A stretch of 64,000 nucleotides of DNA from assembly GCA_033002965.1 (NCBI GenBank), contig JAURVB010000017.1:82910-146909 (forward strand), read 5' to 3'. Shown here piece by piece: positions 48,966-60,888 of the stretch (position 1 is the stretch's first letter; every line of letters begins with the position of its first letter). Under the pieces are notes generated by a model. The model did not search any database and was not told the origin of the DNA. It saw only the letters and a list, made by a program, of their open reading frames with translations. The translations under genes were made by a program, and so were the position numbers. This DNA is from Piper betle. Its lineage: Eukaryota > Streptophyta > Magnoliopsida > Piperales > Piperaceae.

Positions 48966-50710
48966 CATCCCACCTAAGCAGTGCTGATCTCTAGAATTAT
49001 ACTGTTGATTGTGTAGTAAGGAATATATTTGAACATGAATATAAACAAAATGCATTACTCATAGATAAATCACAAGCGCTGATCTACAAAAAATAGCTAT
49101 ATTTTATATAAATATAAATTAGGGTTTATTTGGATTGTGAGCAAGAGAAAAAAATCTGATAAAAATATTTTTATTTGTTTAGCAATTTGAATGAAAATGT
49201 GAGAAGGTAAATATATTCTCCATCCAATTATAAATTTCACCACATCATTTTCTCAGAAAAGATGTAAAGAAAATAATAAAAAATATGAATGATGTTTTTT
49301 AAAAAAATCTTTTTTTCTAACAAGACACATGAGAGAATATGATAGGAATTTTTTTCTTTCTATTATAATCTATCAAACAAAATAAACCCTAACCAAGAAA
49401 ATTATATATAATTGTAACATAATGTTAATGATTAGGATCTACTAATAATTAATACTGTATAATAATGATTTGGATATAATTGCAAGCTTTGTCATTGAAT
49501 TGTGAGGACCAGCAAAGGGTAGGCCTAATATCCCTGCCATGTGAAAAATGACCCCGCTCATCACCATCCCATGATTGGCCGAAAGCTCAATACCCCACTA
49601 ACAATTAAATACGACCGACTTACTTATTGATCGCTGGCATGTATATTACTTTAATTTCCGTTTTAAATCGACGGCCGTGATCTTTTATATTTGGTTATGA
49701 CATTTTACTGACAAAACCTTTTGTTGGCTAAGACGGTACTTTAACTTGTTAATGGGCCTCAGCAATACGAATAAATAAACTAATTGATATAATTCTTTAT
49801 CAAAAGCAACTGATAAACTAATTTAGGCAAGCGTGTATGCATATATAGCTAAATGATCACTTTCATCGTCTCCATCACCTACATTTTGTTCCCACTAAAC
49901 TAGGTCGACAACATAAATTATGTCTTTGGGAATTTTATAGTTTTAAATAAATTGGTGTCACACAAAATCTATAATTAATTATATACTAACTGGTCCTTTT
50001 ATCAGTTAAAGGTATAATTTTAAAATGTTATTTTTAAGGATTTAAAAATGCTATTAAGGACATGATTAGCATACTAATAAAAAAAAGGCCAAATCGTAAA
50101 TATAAGGAAAATATATATAGGATTCGGACTAGCACACCACAAAAAAAGGGATCCATGACATGAACTCTCCCCTAAAATCACTCTCCACAAATTAAAACAT
50201 TAAATCTTATGACTAAGCAAATCTAAAGTTTATCCTCTTATTATTACATTGACTATTGACTGAAAATGCCCTTAATTCTCCTACAGATCCAAAGTACTCC
50301 GACCAACAAAAAAGATCAAATCAATCAAAAACACGAGTCACTCCACAGACATCTTCCCTGTCTTGTACATGAAACTAACCGATAAATCTCTCTACTGATC
50401 GAAATCCAAGAGATAGGTGCCTCCTGGCATTGTTAACCCCAATTGTCCGGCGACAGAGCTAGCCCAGATGGCCGGCGGACCCACCGGCCTCCGGAGGGAC
50501 GGCAACCCCGGCCAGGGCTTGCATGTAGCGTCATGGCTTCCCCGGATCTATTGTCGGCACAAAATGTGATCTTCCCCCAACATTACCAACAAGTCCATTT
50601 CATTATCTAAGACTACACCTCTTAGCTCGCACTATGTAAGAAACAATTTACTCATCAGTAAAACCATTTTGTTCCTTATTCAAATGCTATTGATTCCCCA
50701 AATCTCCTCC
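48966..50710. other. Intergenic upstream of ACC synthase
   Basis: AT-rich, with a GC-richer patch at about 50430-50560 (GGCCGGCGGACC, GGCCTCCGGAGG). No gene recognised. The last few hundred bases are the probable ACC synthase promoter. Confidence 0.45.
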
Positions 50711-50718
50711 TATATAAG
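50711..50718 (+). promoter_or_regulatory. TATA box of ACC synthase gene
   Basis: TATATAAG inside CTCCTCCTATATAAGCATCC. It is 156-163 nt upstream of the start codon, which would give a leader of about 130 nt that is CT-rich, as expected. Confidence 0.6.
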
Positions 50719-50873
50719 CATCCCACCATCCTCCCCAGTCTCCTCATCCCTTCAAACCCTTGTCAAAACCCCTTCCTCTCAGATCATAACCTTCCTCTGT
50801 TCGCTAATTTCCCTTGCTTCGGCTCTGTTTTGCTTCCAAGTTCTTCTTCTTCTAATTTACTTAAGCAGCTAGC

Positions 50874-52572
50874 ATGGGGAAACAGCAGCTTTTGTCCAAA
50901 AAGGCCGCATGCAACACACACGGTCAGGACTCATCGTACTTCTTGGGATGGCAAGAGTACGAGAAGAACCCCTACCATCATATTGATAATCCATCTGGGA
51001 TCATTCAAATGGGACTTGCGGAGAATCAGGTGTGAAACCAAGTCACATACAACGATACATATCTATGTGTAAATGCATTACCAGAAAGAATGGGAGTTGA
51101 ATTTTCTACTATATAATTCATGTGCAGCTATCCTTCGACATGCTTGAATCATGGCTAGAGGAAAATCCAGAAGCTGCTACATTCAAGCAAAATGGGCAAT
51201 CCGCGTTTAGAGATGTTGCATTGTTCCAGGACTACCATGGCCTCCCTGCTTTCAAAAATGTAAGTAAATTTCCCACTTGAGTTGCACTACTTTAATTACA
51301 ATTTATAAACGTATGTTGACTGTTGTACTAATAGAAACGGCCATATTGTTGCATGCAGGCTCTAGCCGACATGATGTCGGACATTAGAGGCAACAAAGTG
51401 AGCTTTGATCCCAACAACCTCGTCCTCACTGCCGGCGCCACCTCCGCCAACGAGGCCCTCATCTTCTGCCTCGCAGACCCCGGCGACGCCTTTCTTCTCC
51501 CCACACCTTACTACCCTGGGTATGTATTGTATATATCTTATTCTAACCAGATTATAATTTAAGTATGTAATGTAGTTATAGGTTAAAAACGTGGGATTCT
51601 AAGAAAATGTTGAACTCGAATTACAGATTTGACCGAGATCTGAAATGGAGGACAGGAGTTGAAATAGTTCCAATTCAATGTGATAGTCACAATGGCTTCA
51701 AGATAACAGAAAATGCACTAGAAGAAGCATACAAAGTGGCCAATAGGCGCAAGCTAAGAGTAAAAGGTGTTCTCATCACCAACCCCTCCAACCCTCTAGG
51801 CACCACCACCACAAGGGCGGAGGTCCACTCCCTGCTCCGCTTCATCACGGCCAAGAACATCCATCTCATCAGTGACGAGATCTACGCCGGCACCGTCTTC
51901 GAGTCGACGGAGTTTGTCAGCGTCCGGGAGGCTCTCATGGAGGAGACAAAGGCCTACCAAGGGATTCATGATCAGGTGCACATTGTGACCAGCCTCTCCA
52001 AGGACCTTGGCCTCCCCGGATTCCGAGTCGGCGCAATCTACTCCGACAACCTTGCTGTTGTGGCTGCGGCGACGAAGATGTCGAGCTTCGGCCTCATCTC
52101 TTCCCAGACCCAGCACCTCCTCGCCCAAATGCTTTCCGACAAGAAGTTCACTTCCAATTACACCACCGAAAACAAGAAAAGGCTACGGCAACGCCACCAC
52201 CGGCTCGTCAGTGGCCTGGCCAACATCGGAATCCGGTGCCTCGACAGCAATGCCGGATTATTCTGTTGGGTGGACATGAGGCATTTGATGAGCTCAAAAC
52301 AAGTGGAAGGGGAGATCAAACTATGGAAGAAGATTCTGTACGAAGTTGGTCTTAACATCTCCCCGGGATCTTCCTGCCATTGCACGGAGCCGGGGTGGTT
52401 CAGAGTGTGCTTCGCAAACATGTCTGAAGAGACTTTGGAGCTCGCCATTGAAAGGCTCAAGAGCTTCATTAATGGCCGCCGGTGGTCAATGCCCTCCGAA
52501 ACCTCCAAGAAACTTCTGTTACCCAAGTGGGTTTTTCGATTGACGTCCTCTGTCCATGAATCAGATCGTTGA
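50874..52572 (+). CDS. ACS: 1-aminocyclopropane-1-carboxylate synthase (ACC synthase)
   Basis: Cytosolic PLP enzyme that converts S-adenosylmethionine to ACC and methylthioadenosine, the usual rate-limiting step of ethylene synthesis. Four exons: 50874-51029, 51128-51259, 51359-51519 and 51627-52572, all GT-AG and in phase, giving 464 aa. The three-intron layout is normal for the family. Conserved blocks include [10 protein letters not shown] (43-52), [20 protein letters not shown] in exon 2, [19 protein letters not shown] and PTPYYPG, NPSNPLG (202-208), SDEIYAG (232-238) and the PLP-lysine motif [14 protein letters not shown] with Lys275. The tail ends [15 protein letters not shown]. This resembles the type 2 tail (WVFRLS..., recognised by ETO1/EOL), but Thr replaces the usual Ser. 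I see no MAPK-type serine cluster as in type 1. The sequence is intact. Confidence 0.96.
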
Positions 52573-53808
52573 CGGCAATTGGAAGGTCAAGAATTTGAGC
52601 CTTTTTGCGCAGATATTACTCAGAAAACTTCTCTCTTTTTCTTTTTACCTTTTTTTTCGCTTCTGGGCTTCCAGACGTTGTTTGATTTTGACTTGTGTAA
52701 TTACAGAGCACTCGAATCCATTCTCGTGCAAGGATATCGGAGTGTTAAGTGCATGTTTTTCTCATATTGTAACAGAGTTTTTAATTTCTCATCCAATCGG
52801 AGGGTGTTCATGCAGTATTGAAATTTCAAAGATACATTTTCATAAATGGCGCCGGCTCATATTGCTAAATGATTCAAGTGGATTTAATGATACATGTTTT
52901 TGTTGTTAATTATTAAAGCATTCATAGCCATGTATTGTACCAGGCCCGTCAAATTTAGTTCCAAAACAAAACACTACCAATTATGTTCGGATATATTGTC
53001 TTGGTGTAGATATAAGATAATTGTTGTGTGGATCGTTAAGTACTTGCGTTTGCATGGCCGGGACAGAGCACGTAGATAGGGCCCGCCATGCAAGTTGGCA
53101 GCTTGGGCGGGACGGGAGATGTGAGAACAGAAATAAGAAAGAGGTCGTCTACCCGTCGTGTTTACAAGAGCTCTGGGCTGGCGTACAACTCATTTCGGCC
53201 CAACAATTACTAATTAAATTACACATCCAGCTTACATCTAATTTCTACTAATTTCAACGTCTTTTGGTTGGTAATAACATCAAGTTTGAGCCTAGTACTC
53301 TTTCCAGTTGATTTGACGTCATAAAAACCGGCTAAAAGCTATAGATCATCAATACGAATAGTCATGAGCTCAAAAACAGTCGGAAATAAACATTTTAAAT
53401 TTTAAGACTACATTAATTGATCCAAATGTTCGTCCTTAATTAGATAGAGATTAGAAATATTGAATGTTGCAACGTCTTTAATTATCATGAGTTCATTATC
53501 ACGAAACCTTTAAGCTTTAACAAATTTTATCCAAGTATTAAATATTATCACCGCTTCAACTTTTCATTAACATACAAACAAGTCACATGCCTCACCCATC
53601 ATTAGCACGTGAGTATAATAAGTTTTCGTCTAAATAGTAACCAACACAAAACAATAGTTTAGCCCGCGTAATCATCTATTGCAAGAAAAATAATACATTA
53701 AGTGGTGAGTAAGTATGAATACTGTCCGACACTACTACCTAATAATTGCCCACGGCCCTAGATTCCTAGCTAGCTCTAGCCTGCAACATCATCTATACTT
53801 TCAACAAA

Positions 53809-53864
<56 letters not shown>

Positions 53865-55946
53865 CAAAAGTAGGATCAAAAGATCAGATCAATGGCTTTC
53901 AACAAAGTTGTACGAATGATGCTTTAGTTTGTTCTTCTTCTAATTAATTAAATATAGTTAACCTTGGCAACACTTAAACACTATATATAATAATTATTTG
54001 ATGATCATGACCAAGCTGATTTAATGCATGCCAATAATTTATTATATTTCATTTGCATGCTCAAATACGCAACTTGCATATCACATTGAAGAAAGTATGT
54101 TAAGAGAAGGATCAGACGCATGCATGCTATAGTAGATTCACACACGGGGACCGCGTGACTTCTGTATAAGTGCTGCTAAACTTATTGTTATCATAAATTA
54201 ATATTCCAAGCTTTGCTGCTTATCATTTGAAGTGGCTGGTAAAATATTAACTATATTGTTAATTAATCTATAGCCATGAAGTCATGAATTGTGAATCTAA
54301 TTAGGTTAATTTATCTATGTGGGGATCAGAACTTTGATATCATTTTTATGATGTTAATGATGAAGATGAGAGACGTGCATGACATGGGTATGACGGTTTA
54401 AACCATTACTTTGGGATTTGCATAATATAAGTAGATCTGGCAACACCGGGGCATAGATACATTTATGATTTAAACGATGATGCTGATCAAGATTATATTC
54501 ATTATTATCAGAATTTTGATTACTATAATGCATTTCAATTGTATGCGATTTTGAACGTGATCCTAATAATTGTTACTAATTTTTATTGGTTATATAGTTT
54601 AAAATTTTTTATTGGTTACTAATTTTTGTTGGTTTATATAGTTTATTGGTTCCTAGTCTGATCATTATTTGGCAGCTCTAAGCTGATTTGAAGCTTTATA
54701 TTACATACAAAAAATGAAATAAAGAAATTAATATTCATTTACACAAAACATATGCCTTTTTATCTTCAAATATAATTATATAGAGAAGGTTAATAATGTT
54801 AATAATTTATTTTAACTATGTGGGGGGGGAGGGGGAGCGTTGTGCTAGCCAATATTTATGCACATGGGGTATTAATTTGAAGTAAAAAAATTATAAAACT
54901 ATAACTCATCATGTAAGTATGCATATATAGTATATTTATTATTTGGTTAAGTAATGCTTTTTTATTAAAAATGTGATTAATGCAATTTCATACATATATA
55001 AATTAACTTTTACAAAATACATAGTTAAATAACAGCTTTAAGACCAGATTTCTAATAATTTTGAAATAGGTCATATATGCATTAATTGTTTGATAAATTT
55101 CCAAACAGTACTGCAACAAATTCTTATAACTCATGTACAGATAAAAAATTAACGGGCAAAAATCAAGAATGAACATTACCTGACCAATTATGTAAGCAGT
55201 TACGTACATGATCATATTATATGTACCAGACAGCTTGTAGTAATGTCATAACCTTTAGAGGTTGAATGCAAAACATATCAGAGAGAGAACGATCGAGCAA
55301 ATAAAAACACAACACCAATGCCCGAACTTGTGTACTTTATAAGAGGCATGAATTGATTCAAGCGATCGTTTTGTCAGTGGAGGCCAGTCTGTTGATATAT
55401 ATATATATATATTCGAGGAAACAGACCAGAACTCAGGCTCTGGAATATTTGATCAGACATGACCATTCCTACAAATGGGTGAGTCAAGATAACATGGAAA
55501 TGGGGAGCCTTGTCATAACATCACATGCACCATATATAAGCTACGGTTCCCACATGAGAACAATTGTTGTTCTACGATTCTCAATTTCTACCCGCTACCT
55601 CGATATACCTTTCTCTAATCGTTCCAACACATGATATGTGCTTTAATTAATTCCTATAAATAATATTAATGGATTTTATGCATGATTTACAAAAAATTAG
55701 GTAAGATGTCACACCATGCGCAATTTATATTGGAGATAAACTTTAATTTTGCCGATAATTTTTTATTGAATAATAAGATAGATTATAATAATGAAATATA
55801 TTAGACATAAATTTCAATTAATTTTAAAGATAAATTCTAATGAAATGAGAAGATAAATTATAATAATTTAAATTTTTAATTTTATTTTATTATATTTTAA
55901 TTGACTAAATCTCTTACTTTTAATCAAAATCAAATATTGAGTTCCC

Positions 55947-55985
<39 letters not shown>

Positions 55986-58188
55986 ATAGGGAAAATAAAT
56001 GGTCATTTTCCTGCTTTTGGAATTTATATCATCTAACAAACGAAAATTTTTCTATTATGTTGTCTCAAATTTTGTTCTTATTAGCTTGGATATCCATAAG
56101 CATGCCTATATTAATGTTAATAAAATGTTAATTTTGGCCTAGGCATCATGGGTTAATTAACTCCATCAAAATTAGTCAAAGAAATGCAACATCACATATG
56201 CCAAGTTAAGTGGAAGCTGCATGCTGACCCATATAAATGTGACCAACGTCCTCCGCCAATAAATAGTTTTTCTTCGAGCACAAGCACTGTTTTCCTCTTA
56301 GAAACATAGCGCTAGAAAATTGCCCCATATGTGTCCCACATCATGTGTCGTGCTATTTATTCCAGGAAACGTTCGGGATAGTATTAAGATCCAATTTTAT
56401 TTGGGGGAAAAAATCAAATATATAGTATTCATGTGTAAATTATAAAAATACCCAAGACAAGTTATTACGTGATCATAAACAGCATTATCCCTTGATAGTA
56501 TTCGATTTCCCATTTTAAAATTAGTACTCTAAACTGTATATTGAATAAAATTAGACCTAATCAACATGGAGACCAAATGTCGTATAGATCGTACTTCAAC
56601 TACAATGTGCTGTTCCCCCTAGTCCCTAGCTAGGGAAGGGCAGATACTGCGCTTGAAATACTAAACTGCCTCCTCGATCTCCAACCTTGGTTGTGTAGTC
56701 ACCATGTTGAATAATTAAATGCCAATACATGTGTGTGGATATTGACCACACACATTTTATTCCTATTTTTGACGTCAGTGTGTGGTCCTTGTGATATGGC
56801 CACGGTGCGGTGCGGACAGGTATGGCTGCCATTGGCCAGATCTGGCCAGCCGCAACCTTGTTTAGCCGTGCGGCATGCGGTCAAACCGGTCTTGGGCAAA
56901 CGGCGGTGGGATTGGGCCCTCTGATGCCAATATAAAGTTATTTTAGATTACACAGCAGATAATTTCTTCCAATTTAAGTAAAATTAAAAATTAAAAATCA
57001 CCACTAGCTGCATATTAATCCGCAAGTCCATGAGAACTATCAACCAGTCATGACGTTGCGTTAGAACATAAGAACCAAAAGAGTGTCAAACTAAAATATA
57101 CCAGTTTTCAAAATAGTGTTTTGCTCTTACTGTGGGCATATACAAAAAGTGAATGGGCGGAAGTTATCCAAATAAATGGTAACATTTTTCAGCTAGTAAC
57201 TATTCAATAAAAGGTTATAATCTTTAGCCAACAAATGGGTTATCATATTAATAATAATTCGTAGCATGCATAATTTATAAAGAAATGATGGCAATCTAAT
57301 AGTTATTCACGATTATTTAAAGGTAATCATACAAAACTCGACGACTTTGTACGTCATAGTACTTTATAATATTATGATCACGATAATTGTCGATTAATAA
57401 ATATTTTGTGCTTGTATTGATACATTGATGCATCTGTAGCAAGTCAAATTGGTACAATGCAATTGTAAAATGAGGTACTAGAGTATTTGTCAAAATTTAT
57501 TTTATTCTCATTTGATCGTCAATAGTATTTATTCTCCCCTGATTTCGTAAACTTTGATCATGAAGCCCTTCAATTGTGAATTTCTCTTGTCATAATTCAT
57601 TGGCCGAACTAGTTATATTTTCAATCAATGACGTTCGTCAAGATGTCCCCGTAGTCAGTATCGGTATGATTCGCTGCAATCACTTCATATATAATAACAT
57701 GCTGTGAACTCTTAATCGGTACATGTTGCCGAATGCTGATTATAAGTGGAGGAATTATCGGCAAAATTCAAAAGCTCCCTTCTTTCTAAAGGGCAAGTTG
57801 CATTGGGTACCTTGCACAAAGATCAGTTGTTGTGAACACAAAACTGCATCCCCAATGCTTGACATGCATGTTGGGTATTCTTTGTTCACAGTTAGCTACG
57901 TACAGAATCCCTAGAATATATGATGGCAGCTTACTCCATATATGATTACATTAATCAAGTAGAGAGATGCAACGAACGACTTGACCTCAACACATATATG
58001 AGTGGCAGTTACTTTGGGAGTTGACGCGAGTTTGAATTTAACTACGTACGCTAGAAGCCAAGGTCACCAACATGGACGTTTGTTTTAATAAGATCAACAG
58101 CTAAAGCAGTTGACATCAAATTCAGGCTGACCGCATTCACATAACAATGTAATATATATGCATATATATGTATATATATATATATTGG
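52573..58188. other. ACS 3' UTR and intergenic
   Basis: The ACC synthase 3' UTR probably ends near 52900. The rest is AT-rich, with a GC-richer patch at about 53050-53170 and another at 56790-56920, (TA)n runs at about 53812-53856 and 55947-55979, and a G-run at about 54822-54836. The short open frames here lack domains. No RNA gene recognised. Confidence 0.5.
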
Positions 58189-59739
58189 GCGAAGTTTTCT
58201 GTGCCGTTGGATCATGATCCAACAGCGGTAATTCTTTCCCCCCTCCCCCCACCCTCCTCTCCTCTCCTCTCCTGTTTCTCGAGACCACCGGCCGGCGACC
58301 TCCGCCGGCCTCCCGCCACCCCAAGACGAACTCCACCGCGGCCCCCCACCCACCGCTGCAGTTCCCCTCTCCCCCGCAGGCCGAGGTGAGCTCTGCCGCG
58401 ACTCCCACCCCCGCCCCCACCCCGTCCAGCCTCTGCCCTATTTCCCCAGCCCTTCGCAGTCCATGTCAAAATTACCTTGCGCCGTCTCCCCAAGCCACCC
58501 TATTTCCCCTACCCGAGAGAGGGGAGCGGCAGTTGCAGCTTGGGGGGGAGAACGCCGCCGCCCCTGCCCTGTTCGCCCCTTCCCCCCCACCCACCGCCGC
58601 CCGTTTTGCCCCCTCCCCAACTTCGTCTCCCCCTGCCCCCACCTTTGAGATCCGCCCACCCACCCCAGCGGGCGGCCGGCAATATTAACTAAAGCCAAGA
58701 TCGTGTCAATATTAAGTTTTTATTTAGTAATTTTAACTCGAGTCAATATCGAGTCAATCTCGACTTGAGTCAATATTAAAAATAAATTTTAAAAATAAAA
58801 TAATTTCATAATAAAAACTTGACTCGATCCTAATTTGAGTCATATTATGAAATAAATTTTAAAAATAAAATAATTTCGTAATAAAAATTTGACCCGACTT
58901 TGACTTTAGTTAATATTACTAATTAAATTTTTAAAAAATAAAATAATTTCTTAAGAAAAACTTTACCCGATTTTAACTAGAATTAATAATTTAACTACGA
59001 TCCTAATTGATATTAAAATTATTTTTGTAATAAAAATAAAATAATTTTTGTAATAATATTGACTCGTGTCTCGATTGAGGCAAGTTATTATTACGAAATT
59101 ATTTTATTTTTTTAAAATTTATTTTGTAATATTGACTCGAGTCGGGATCAAGTCAAGTTTTTATTATAAAACTACCCTGCCCTGTTCTTCCTCCCTCTAT
59201 TTTGCCGCCCCACCCCACTGCCGGTGACCTCGCCACCGGCCGCCCGCTGGGGTGGGTGGGGGATCTCGCAGGTGGGGGCGGCAGTTGCAAGTGGGGGCGG
59301 GAGGGAGATGAAGCTGGGGAGGGGCAAAACGGGCGGCAGTGGGTGGGGGGAGGGGGGCAAACATGGCGGGGGTGGCGGCGTTCTCCCTCCAGGCCGCAGC
59401 CGCCGCTTCCTCACTCGGGTGGAGGAAATAGGGTGGCTTGGGGAGACGGCGTGGGGAACTTTGACATGGGCGACCGGGGGCGGGGGAAACAGGGCAGAGG
59501 CCGGACGGGGTGGGGGCGGGGGCAGGAGCCGCGGCGGAGCTCGTCCCGGCCTGCAGGGGAGGGGGGGACTGCGGCGGTGGGTGGGGGCCGCGGTGGAGTT
59601 CGTCTTGGGGCGGCGGGAGGCCGGCGGAGGTCGCCAGCCGGTGGTCTCGAGAAACAAGAGAGGAGAGGAGGAAGGTGGGGGGAGGGGAAGGAATTACAGC
59701 TGTTGGATCGCGATCCAACGGCTGTCCCCAAACTTCAGC
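58189..59739. mobile_element. Foldback element with about 500-bp GC-rich inverted arms
   Basis: The left arm (58189-58680) and right arm (59237-59739) are inverted copies with few differences. Each outer end has GCGAAG or CTGAAG, then an 18-bp perfect palindrome (GTTGGATCATGATCCAAC at 58205, GTTGGATCGCGATCCAAC at 59702). The arms continue with GTTTCTCGAGACCACCGGC, then CAAGACGAACTCCACCGCGG, and end at the inner CCCAGCGGGCGGCCGG. The 556-bp centre is AT-rich and holds about three tandem units of about 70 bp (AAATTTTAAAAATAAAATAA, TAATAAAAA, TTGAC(T/C)CGA) plus inverted GACTCGAGTC words. It sits between (TA)n runs. The many overlapping open frames in the arms follow from the GC content; no transposase is present. 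Confidence 0.8.
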
Positions 59740-60888
59740 ACAAGCAAGTTGCCTGTGTTGAAGCACAGAAATATTTTTACCATATATATATATATATGAA
59801 ATACATGTATTATAATATATTTCTTACTTTGGACAGTTCAAAAGACTATTAATCAGTTCTTATTATCGACCTTCCGTGTGGGTGCATGATATCTTAATTA
59901 AGCAAGTTGTTAATTTGGGGACAGAGCTCACATGGCCAAGAGAATGGTGGAGTTTCTATGTATCTATAAGATGAACTATCGAGGTAGTTTCTAATAATTG
60001 TTACTACTTTTGACCACTTTGATAAGTTAATATTTAGTTTTTGAAGCTCATGATCAGCGCCATATATAGTTTATTTGTGACATAATTAAGCTAAGATTTG
60101 GCGCATATAGAATAGAGGCAATGCCATCTTTTCATAGTTTAAATTCTAATCCACAAAGAGTTGGGACGTGCAGTTAGGCTAGAATCTAGGGGAACATATG
60201 AAAGTATTAATCCAACTTGTACTACTTAATCAGAAGATCACGTAATGTATTAAGAGGGTACTCATGACCCGTCTCATCCAAGCACATGCTGCCTCTTGTT
60301 TCTGATCATGAAGTGCGTTATCCAATATGCAAAGCCTTAATTGGCAGATCCGTTGAGGTGTTAATTTGTCCCCAGTGTGAACTAACTAATAAGGGGCATC
60401 GGTTGCGTCTCGAGGTTAATTAACCCCACTAATGGGACTGCTAATTAATAAAAACATCATAATTGATAAATCAAAAAGCTATGACTTCAGATTATATATA
60501 TATACCTAACAATTAAAATAATATCGTCAAAAGAACAACAAAAAAACAGAAACAAAATTTTCCTGTCCCGCATGGAAGAAAGCGTAGCAAATGTTTTGGA
60601 CTTACTGGAGCGGTCGATGCTCTATAAAGGGCGACATGCGCCAAAGCCGGCCATATTGACTCAATCAACCAAGTTGACAGCCCACTGCAGTTCTTGGGCA
60701 ATCAGAGGTATAGATGTTTGTGATTCATTCCCTCTAAATCCAAATTAGATCAACCAGTTGTGTAGAACAAACTTCTTTTTTTATGTGGAATCTACTAGCA
60801 AGTATTATATATAAAAAACATTGCAGCACCCCTTCTCTGTTTTCCAGAATGTTTCGCGGGTATGAGTCATCACCTTCAGTGGTCACCT
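59740..60888. other. Intergenic, nothing firmly recognised
   Basis: On the minus strand at about 60609-60686 an exon-like stretch (acceptor CTGCAG, text ending YRASTAP, donor GTAAGT) exists, but it is out of phase with the candidate exons above it. No gene is called. Confidence 0.35.

Noticed and set aside
58212..59852. Many long open frames in the foldback arms
   Set aside because: Same cause: GC-rich inverted repeats with stop-poor composition, mirrored on both strands.
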